In this document: piece after piece, positions 59,222 to 64,000 of the stretch
Layout of the letters: every line of letters begins with the position of its first letter
Position numbering within the stretch: the stretch's first letter is position 1
Origin: Streptomyces sp. P3
Lineage (GTDB): Bacteria; Actinomycetota; Actinomycetes; Streptomycetales; Streptomycetaceae
NCBI GenBank assembly: GCA_016893485.2
Contig: JAFEKX020000001.1
Coordinates: forward strand, 434,001 to 498,000
Direction: 5' to 3'
Length of the DNA stretch: 64,000 nt
The notes under the pieces: generated by a model
The model's database searches: none
What the model was told of the DNA's origin: nothing
What the model saw: only the letters and a program-made list of their open reading frames with translations
Program-made: the position numbers and the translations under genes

Positions 59222-60345
59222 TCATGACGTGCGTGTCTCCCGGTCGGTGGACGAGGAACGCCTCGCCGGAGGCAGCCAGCCGCCGGTGACTTCCTTGGCG
59301 GGCTTGTGGGGAAGCGGCGCCGGGCGTACTCCTGCGCGTGGGAGCCCGGCAGGACGTACAGGGTCTCCTTCTTGTCCTGGAGCGGTCGTAGCACGGTGTC
59401 CATGAACGCCTTGCGGTCGTCCAGGTACGGGCCCAGGACGTCCTCGCCGGCGGGGCAGACGGCCACGCAGTAGCCGGACTTGTAGCCAGGAGGAGAGGTC
59501 AGGCTCTGCCACATGGAGGCGCTCTCGGAATCGGTGACCCGGGAGCGGTAGTCGGCGGCGTCCTCGCTGTCGGCCACGGTCTGGGCCCAGTCGGTGAACC
59601 CGCTCATGAACTCACGGTAGTTGTGCGTGGTGCAGGCCAGCGCGTCGAAGGCGCCGTCCTTGGCGATGGCGCCGACCGGGCAGGCGGCGACGCACAACTT
59701 GCAGTCGATGCACGGGTTGTAGTCCAGCGCCTGCCCGCACTCGCTCACCTCCGCGTCCACCAGCACGGTGACCAGCAGGACGAAGCTGCCGAACTTCGGG
59801 TGGATGACGTTGCGGTGCAGGCCCATCACACCAAGCCCGGCGGCCACCGCGACCGTCTTGTGCGCCACCACCCAGATCCGCTCGCGGGGGAAACGGTCCA
59901 TCTCCTGAGGGAAGCCGACGGACGGGTTGAGCGCACGGTATCCGGCGTCCTGGAGCACCCGGGTGACCGCGCGGGCGGCATGGTTGGCCTGCTCGTCGGC
60001 CTGATGGAACTCCTGGTTGGCCACACTGCGGGCCGGGGAGCGGCAGTTGTCGCGGTTCATCCGGACCGCCATCGCGATCAGGGTGCGGGTGCCGGGCAGC
60101 GCGGACTGCGCGTACTCGCGCTCGCCGGTCAGGTCGGGGTGGTCCAGGCTCACCGCGGCCGCGTCGTCCGCGCCGGCCGCCAGGCACACCTCGCGCAGCC
60201 AAGCCCCGTCGATCACGGTCGGCGGGCGCACCACGTCACCGGTTCCGCGCCGGGCGAGTACGGCCTGTACCGACGGGTGGGCGGACAGTTTCGCCGGAAG
60301 CCTGGGATGAGCGGGTTGCGCGTCGGTGTCGTGCGCGGCAGTCAT
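59222..60345 (-). CDS. QueG/reductive-dehalogenase-like double [4Fe-4S] protein
   Basis: About 374 residues. The first cluster motif is CIDCKLCVAACPVGAIAKDG and the second GYCVAVCPAGEDVLGPYL. Upstream, TVAVAAGLGVMGLHRNVIHP with KFGSFVLLVTVL matches the cobalamin-contacting region of epoxyqueuosine reductases (GWIGKNxLLIxPxxGS). The N-terminus has VCLAAGADDAAAVSLDHPDL. A break near 59300 precedes the C-terminus KPAKEVTGGWLP. The function is probably a reductive step on a xenobiotic or cofactor; cobalamin use is inferred. Two AAACCGATCGGTTT-type operators precede it. Confidence 0.8.
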
Positions 60346-60392
60346 CCGTGCTCCTAGGGAAGCGGCTACGAGGTTCGCCGCCACGGGAGAGG

Positions 60393-60429
60393 AAACCGAT
60401 CAGTTTCAGCACCGTAAACCGATCGGTTT
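60393..60429. promoter_or_regulatory. Tandem TetR operators upstream of the FeS protein
   Basis: AAACCGATCAGTTT at 60393-60406 and the perfect palindrome AAACCGATCGGTTT at 60416-60429, 23 bp apart start to start, 48-84 bp before the ATG. Confidence 0.8.
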
Positions 60430-60563
60430 TCGCACACAAGCCCAAGCGGCGACCCTGCCCTTCGACCTGTCGAGTCGAGCAGGTTCGCCGCGGGCGTCGG
60501 CGTTCGGCCGTCGACTGATGGGGGCACGGCGCGCGAAGCAGCGCGCGGATCGGGCCGGGGTGC

Positions 60564-61280
60564 TCAGCCTTGGTCGGCCACGGGCGTGGGAGCTGGCCCC
60601 AAGGCAGTTACTCCGTCACCAGGAAGTGGCCGCGACGGGTCGTAGCGCATCGCTCGCCACGGCCGTCCGTCACGAGCGTCGCCCGGCCGTGACTCCCCGT
60701 CACGCGAGACGTCAGCGCATGCCCCCGCATCGAGCAGGGCGGCCACGGTGGGTGCGACGAGCCCGGGCCGCGTGTCGGCCTTGATTCCCGCACGGGCGCT
60801 GGCGCCGTCGAAGACCAGGATCAGCTGACGGGCCAGCAGGTCCGGGTCGCTCGCCCCGCCCTGTTCGGCCTCGGCACGGAAGAAGGCCGTCAGGTTCTCC
60901 TTGACCTGACGGGCCACCCGGCTCGCGGGGTGGCCCGGGTCCTTGAGCTCGATCTGCACGACGAGGTAACGGCAGCCCTGGAAGTCGGGTGCACCCGCCT
61001 GCGCTTCCGCCCGTTCGAAGACGTGCATGATCCGTTCGCGAGGTGGACGGTTGTCGTCGGGCGCGGGAAGGAGTGCGGTCACATAGGTGGAGGCGCGTTC
61101 CTCCAGGCTTGCCGCCAGCAGTTCGCCTTTGCTCTCGAACAGCTGGTACATGGAACGCTTCGACACCCCCGCCGCCTTGCACAGCGCGTCGACGCCGATG
61201 TTGACGCCGTCTCGGTAGGTGAGTGTGGCCGCCGCCTCCAGCAGTCGTTCTCGGGAGCTTGGCATCGCTTCGCTGGTCAT
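60564..61280 (-). CDS. TetR-family repressor
   Basis: Intact, 238 residues. The N-terminal helix-turn-helix is SSRERLLEAAATLTYRDGVN, IGVDALCKAAGVSKRSMYQL with FESKGELLAASLEERA. The C-terminal ligand domain has FQGCRYLVVQIELKDPGHPA and ends in a long Pro/Arg-rich tail. A single copy of the palindrome AAACCGATCGGTTT lies 33 bp upstream, indicating autorepression. The same palindrome precedes the flanking FeS, exporter and hydrolase genes, which it should repress until a ligand is bound. Confidence 0.92.
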   Translation of the reverse strand: MTSEAMPSSRERLLEAAATLTYRDGVNIGVDALCKAAGVSKRSMYQLFESKGELLAASLEERASTYVTALLPAPDDNRPPRERIMHVFERAEAQAGAPDFQGCRYLVVQIELKDPGHPASRVARQVKENLTAFFRAEAEQGGASDPDLLARQLILVFDGASARAGIKADTRPGLVAPTVAALLDAGACADVSRDGESRPGDARDGRPWRAMRYDPSRPLPGDGVTALGPAPTPVADQG

Positions 61281-61312
61281 ATTCTGAGGTTAACTCGTAT
61301 CCGGTCCATTAG

Positions 61313-61326
61313 AAACCGATCGGTTT
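61313..61326. promoter_or_regulatory. TetR operator at the regulator's own promoter
   Basis: Perfect palindrome AAACCGATCGGTTT, 33 bp before the start of the TetR gene. The other 268 bp up to the exporter's stop show no gene. Confidence 0.8.
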
Positions 61327-61594
61327 ACGGGTGAGTGCTGCGAGAAGCGGCAGAAGCGGGACGGCACTCGACGGGGTGCCGCCCGGACGTCGGCAACCCC
61401 TTCGCGGTCTGCTGAATCGCTGCGCTCACCCTGCCCCGCCGCGCTCGGTTCGCCCGATGGCCAGCGGGTCCACCGGCCTCGGAATTCAGCCTGCATCGTG
61501 CGCGTCCTCCACCGGCGACGATCGGAGCGCAGGGCATTCCCGCCGCGGTGGGGTCGATCAGTCCGCTGGGCAAGCTCACGGGGCTGCTCGTGTT

Positions 61595-63091
61595 TCAGTG
61601 CGCGATCACGGGCTCGCCCTCCGACGGCGCCAGCGCCGAATTGGGCAGCAGGAACGCCGTGAGCACCGCACCGACCACGAAGATCCCGGCCCCCACGCCA
61701 GGGTGGCCGTGTAGCTCTCGACCCCGGCCTGGGCCACGGTCAGTGCGGTGGGCTTGTGCGCGGACAGGTAGTCGGTCGCCGCCGACGAGGCGACGGTGGT
61801 CAGCAGCGCCGTACTGATCGAACCGCCCACCTGCTGGCTGGTGTTGATCAGCGCCGATGCGACGCCCGCGTCCTCGTGGTGCACGCCTGCGGTCGCACCC
61901 TGGAACGCGGTGGTCATCACCGCGCCGATACCGAGACCCAGCAGGATCATGCCCGGCATGATGTCGGCGACGTAGGCGCTGTCCAGCGCGAGCTGCGTCA
62001 GCAGGGCCATACCGGATGCGGAGACCAGGAAGCCGGCGCTGACCACCGCCTTCGGTCCGACCCTGGGCAGCAGGAGTGCGGGCACCGTGGTCGACGAGGC
62101 GACGATGGCCGTGACCATCGGCAGGAAGGACAGACCGGCCTCGATCGGCGAGTAGCCGATGCTGGCCTCCAGGTAGTAGGTCAGGAACAGGAAGATCGAG
62201 AACATCCCCATGCCCAGGACAAACACGGCAAGGAACGAACCACCTCGGGTCCGGTCCAGCACGAGTCGCAGGGGCAGCAGCGGATGCGCGACCCTGGTCT
62301 CCAGCCACGCGAAGACCGCGAGCAGCACCACGCCGCTGATCATGGAGCCGAGGGCGACCGGGTCGGTCCAGCTGGTGGATTCGACGTGTGCGAACCCGTA
62401 GACGATGCCGAACAGCGCGGCGCTCACCACTGCCGTGCCAGGAATGTCGATATTGGGTCGCTCGGTGAGCACGGGCTTGGCCAGCAACAGCAGCGCACCG
62501 GCCAACGCGACGCCCGCGAAAACGACGTTCACGTACATCACCCAGCGCCACGACGCCCATTCGGTGAGCATGCCGCCGAGCAGGAGTCCGACCGCGGCGC
62601 CCGCGCCGGACAGCGCGCTGAAGATGCCGAACGCCTTCGGCCTCTCGGCCGGGTCGGTGAAGGTCACGCTGAGCAGCGAGGCGCCGCGGGCGCGAGCAGC
62701 GCGGCGAAGAGGCCCTGGGCCACGCGGGCCGCGACGAGCATGTCGAAGCTGGTGGCCGCTCCGCCGACGACGGACGCGGTCGCGAAACCGATCAGGCCGG
62801 TCACGAAGGTCGTACGCCGGCCGAACAGGTCACCGAGTCGGCCCCGAGCAGCAGCAGGCTGCCGAACGCCAGGGCGTACCCCGTGATGACCCACTGCCGA
62901 CTGCCGTCACTGAAACCGAGCGCATGTTGCGCCTCGGGCAGTGCGATGTTCACGACGGTCGCGTCGAGCGTGACCATGAGCTGCGCCACGCCGAGCACGA
63001 CGAGAACCCACCAGCGCACGGCATGTGAGCCGCGGCGGCCCGAGTCTGTTTTCCCGGAGGCGGGCGCCCCGTGGTCGTAGGTGGTACTCAC
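61595..63091 (-). CDS. DHA2-family MFS exporter (EmrB/QacA-like)
   Basis: About 498 residues, 14 hydrophobic segments expected. LVVLGVAQLMVTLDATVVNI with ALPEAQHALGFSDGSRQWVI is the DHA2 signature of helix 1. RLGDLFGRRTTFVTGLIGFA is the loop-2-3 motif. Later come MLTEWASWRWVMYVNVVFAG and ASALINTSQQVGGSISTALL. Breaks lie near 62838, 62685 and 61695. GTG start after AGGGGA. It exports hydrophobic compounds using protons and should be derepressed with the TetR unit: two operators lie 42-79 bp upstream. Confidence 0.9.
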
Positions 63092-63132
63092 TTTTCCCCT
63101 TAGTCGCTGGGCATGGACCGACCATCGGCCGG

Positions 63133-63170
63133 AAACCGATCTGTTTCCGGCTAGGAAAACAGATCGGTTT
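63133..63170. promoter_or_regulatory. Tandem TetR operators upstream of the exporter
   Basis: AAACCGATCTGTTT at 63133-63146 and AAACAGATCGGTTT at 63157-63170, 24 bp apart. The two are mirror images of each other. Confidence 0.8.
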
Positions 63171-63300
63171 CCCAGGCGCAAGCGAGCGGGTGCTTCCGCC
63201 CGGAGCAGCCCTGCAACACGGCCCGGAGAGCCCACCGCCCAGGGTCCGCGGACGCGGCGCGACAGGGTGAAGACCGGACCCCTGGCGGGCTTGCGCTCGG

Positions 63301-63338
63301 AAACCGATCGGTTTACGGTGACCAAAACCGGTCGGTTT
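63301..63338. promoter_or_regulatory. Tandem TetR operators upstream of the hydrolase
   Basis: AAACCGATCGGTTT at 63301-63314 and AAACCGGTCGGTTT at 63325-63338, 24 bp apart, 64-101 bp before the ATG. Confidence 0.8.
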
Positions 63339-63401
63339 CTCGTTCTCCGGAGAGAGTCGTGGCCGCTTTCACAACCCCCTCAGACGCAAGGAGTCGGCGA
63401 G

Positions 63402-64000
63402 ATGGCCAGCCAGGAGTCACGTCCCACGATTCACATCCCGGGGACCACCAGTCACACCCTCGCCCCGCGCCCGGGACGCGGCCGCGAGGGGACGCTGCGC
63501 TACCTCAAGGCGGGCACCGGCGCCCCGCTCGTCCTGCTGCACACCGTGCGCACCCAGGCCGAGCACTTCCGCCACCTCATCCCGCTGGTCGCGGACCGGT
63601 ACACCGTGTACGCCCTCGACCTGCCGGGGATGGGCTACTCGAGATCGTGCCGGGGGCGTCGTACGACGAGCCCGCGATGCGTGCGGGAGTCGAGCGGCTG
63701 CTGACGGAACTCGACCTGCACGACGTGACGTTGGCCGGGAGTCCATGGGCGCGGTGCTCGCGCTGACCACCGCGGCCGATCTCCCCGAGCGGGTCCGCCG
63801 GGTCGTCGCGGTCAACACCTACGACTTCCGCGGCGGCATCGCACGCTCCGGCCTCCTCGCCCGCGTGGTGGTCAGCGGCGTCCTCGCGCCCGGCGTGGGT
63901 CCCGTCATCGCCGGTGTCGAACCCAGGCCCGCCCTGCGCAGGATCCTTCAGGGCGGCCTCGGCGACCGACGCGCGCTGCGCGAAGACTATGTGGACGAGC
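63402..64000 (+). CDS. Alpha/beta-hydrolase, 3' end cut by window
   Basis: At least 200 residues visible. LRYLKAGTGAPLVLLHTVRT is the first core strand, then FRHLIPLVADRYTVYALDLP and GMGYSEIVPGASYDEPAMRA. The nucleophile elbow is restored as LAGESMGAVLALTTAADLPE. Breaks lie near 63640 and 63745. AAGGAG 9 nt before the ATG sets the start. Esterase, epoxide hydrolase or haloalkane-type activity cannot be separated because the acid and His are beyond the window. It is under the paired TetR operators. Confidence 0.85.

Noticed and set aside
1-64000. Programmed frameshifting as explanation for the broken frames
   Set aside because: Breaks lack conserved slippery sites with downstream structures, occur in both directions and hit unrelated single-enzyme genes.
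1-64000. tRNA, rRNA, CRISPR arrays, insertion sequences or attachment sites
   Set aside because: None could be recognised: no transposase motifs, no repeated spacers, no tRNA cloverleaf or CCA-end found by eye.

Overview
The window is very GC-rich DNA (near 70%), with strong G/C bias at third codon positions, frequent GTG starts, GGAGG-type ribosome binding sites and ATGA/GTGA stop-start overlaps. With F420/flavin-type LLM oxidoreductases, a GPP34 protein, a CydAB oxidase and many acyl-CoA dehydrogenases, this points to an actinomycete, most likely Streptomyces or a close relative. The assembly carries many single-base errors: about 70 one-base insertions or deletions, nearly all in short G/C runs, break otherwise well conserved genes. 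I rebuilt genes across these breaks; coordinates span the whole reconstructed gene and each entry gives the break positions.

Region 1 (1-36.5 kb) is one large catabolic island for CoA-activated acids. It holds eight acyl-CoA dehydrogenases (ACADs), including two adjacent alpha/beta pairs, four enoyl-CoA hydratases, a MaoC-type dehydratase and four SDR dehydrogenases. It also has two thiolase-like proteins, each next to a DUF35 zinc-ribbon/OB-fold partner, two CoA ligases plus a small ligase-like protein, a class III CoA transferase, an aldehyde dehydrogenase, a thioesterase, two LLM oxidoreductases and an amidohydrolase. Less expected members are a GNAT/NDP-forming CoA-ligase fusion, a DoxX membrane protein and a GH1-like protein with both catalytic glutamates changed to aspartate. 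The genes sit in short divergent and convergent operons. Most divergent starts share an unusually AT-rich, partly palindromic element with a TAGYTAAC/TAGTTA core. The only transcription factor in the island is an FCD-type GntR protein at 11-11.7 kb. The gene content suggests beta-oxidation and ring or side-chain cleavage of an alicyclic, terpenoid or steroid-like acid. The substrate cannot be read from sequence alone.

Region 2 (36.5-49.4 kb) is mixed. It has a small secreted protein, remnants of a histidine kinase and of a phospholipid-type methyltransferase, and a secreted parallel beta-helix protein. These are followed by a two-component system with a terminator, a GPP34-domain protein, a secreted type-B carboxylesterase, a cytochrome bd oxidase (cydAB), a GAF-domain remnant and a small zinc-ribbon protein.

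Region 3 (49.4-59.2 kb) holds a FAD-dependent amine-oxidase-like protein convergent with an iron-sulfur photolyase-type protein, a DUF2461 protein and a beta-hydroxyacid-dehydrogenase-like reductase. An XRE-family regulator is divergent from an MFS exporter. A truncated quinone-oxidoreductase remnant precedes an intact zinc alcohol dehydrogenase.

Region 4 (59.2-64 kb) looks like a compact self-regulated unit: a QueG-like double [4Fe-4S] protein, a TetR regulator, a DHA2-type MFS exporter and an alpha/beta hydrolase running off the window. Seven near-identical copies of the 14-bp palindrome AAACCGATCGGTTT lie in front of these four genes. No rRNA, tRNA, CRISPR array or insertion sequence was seen.
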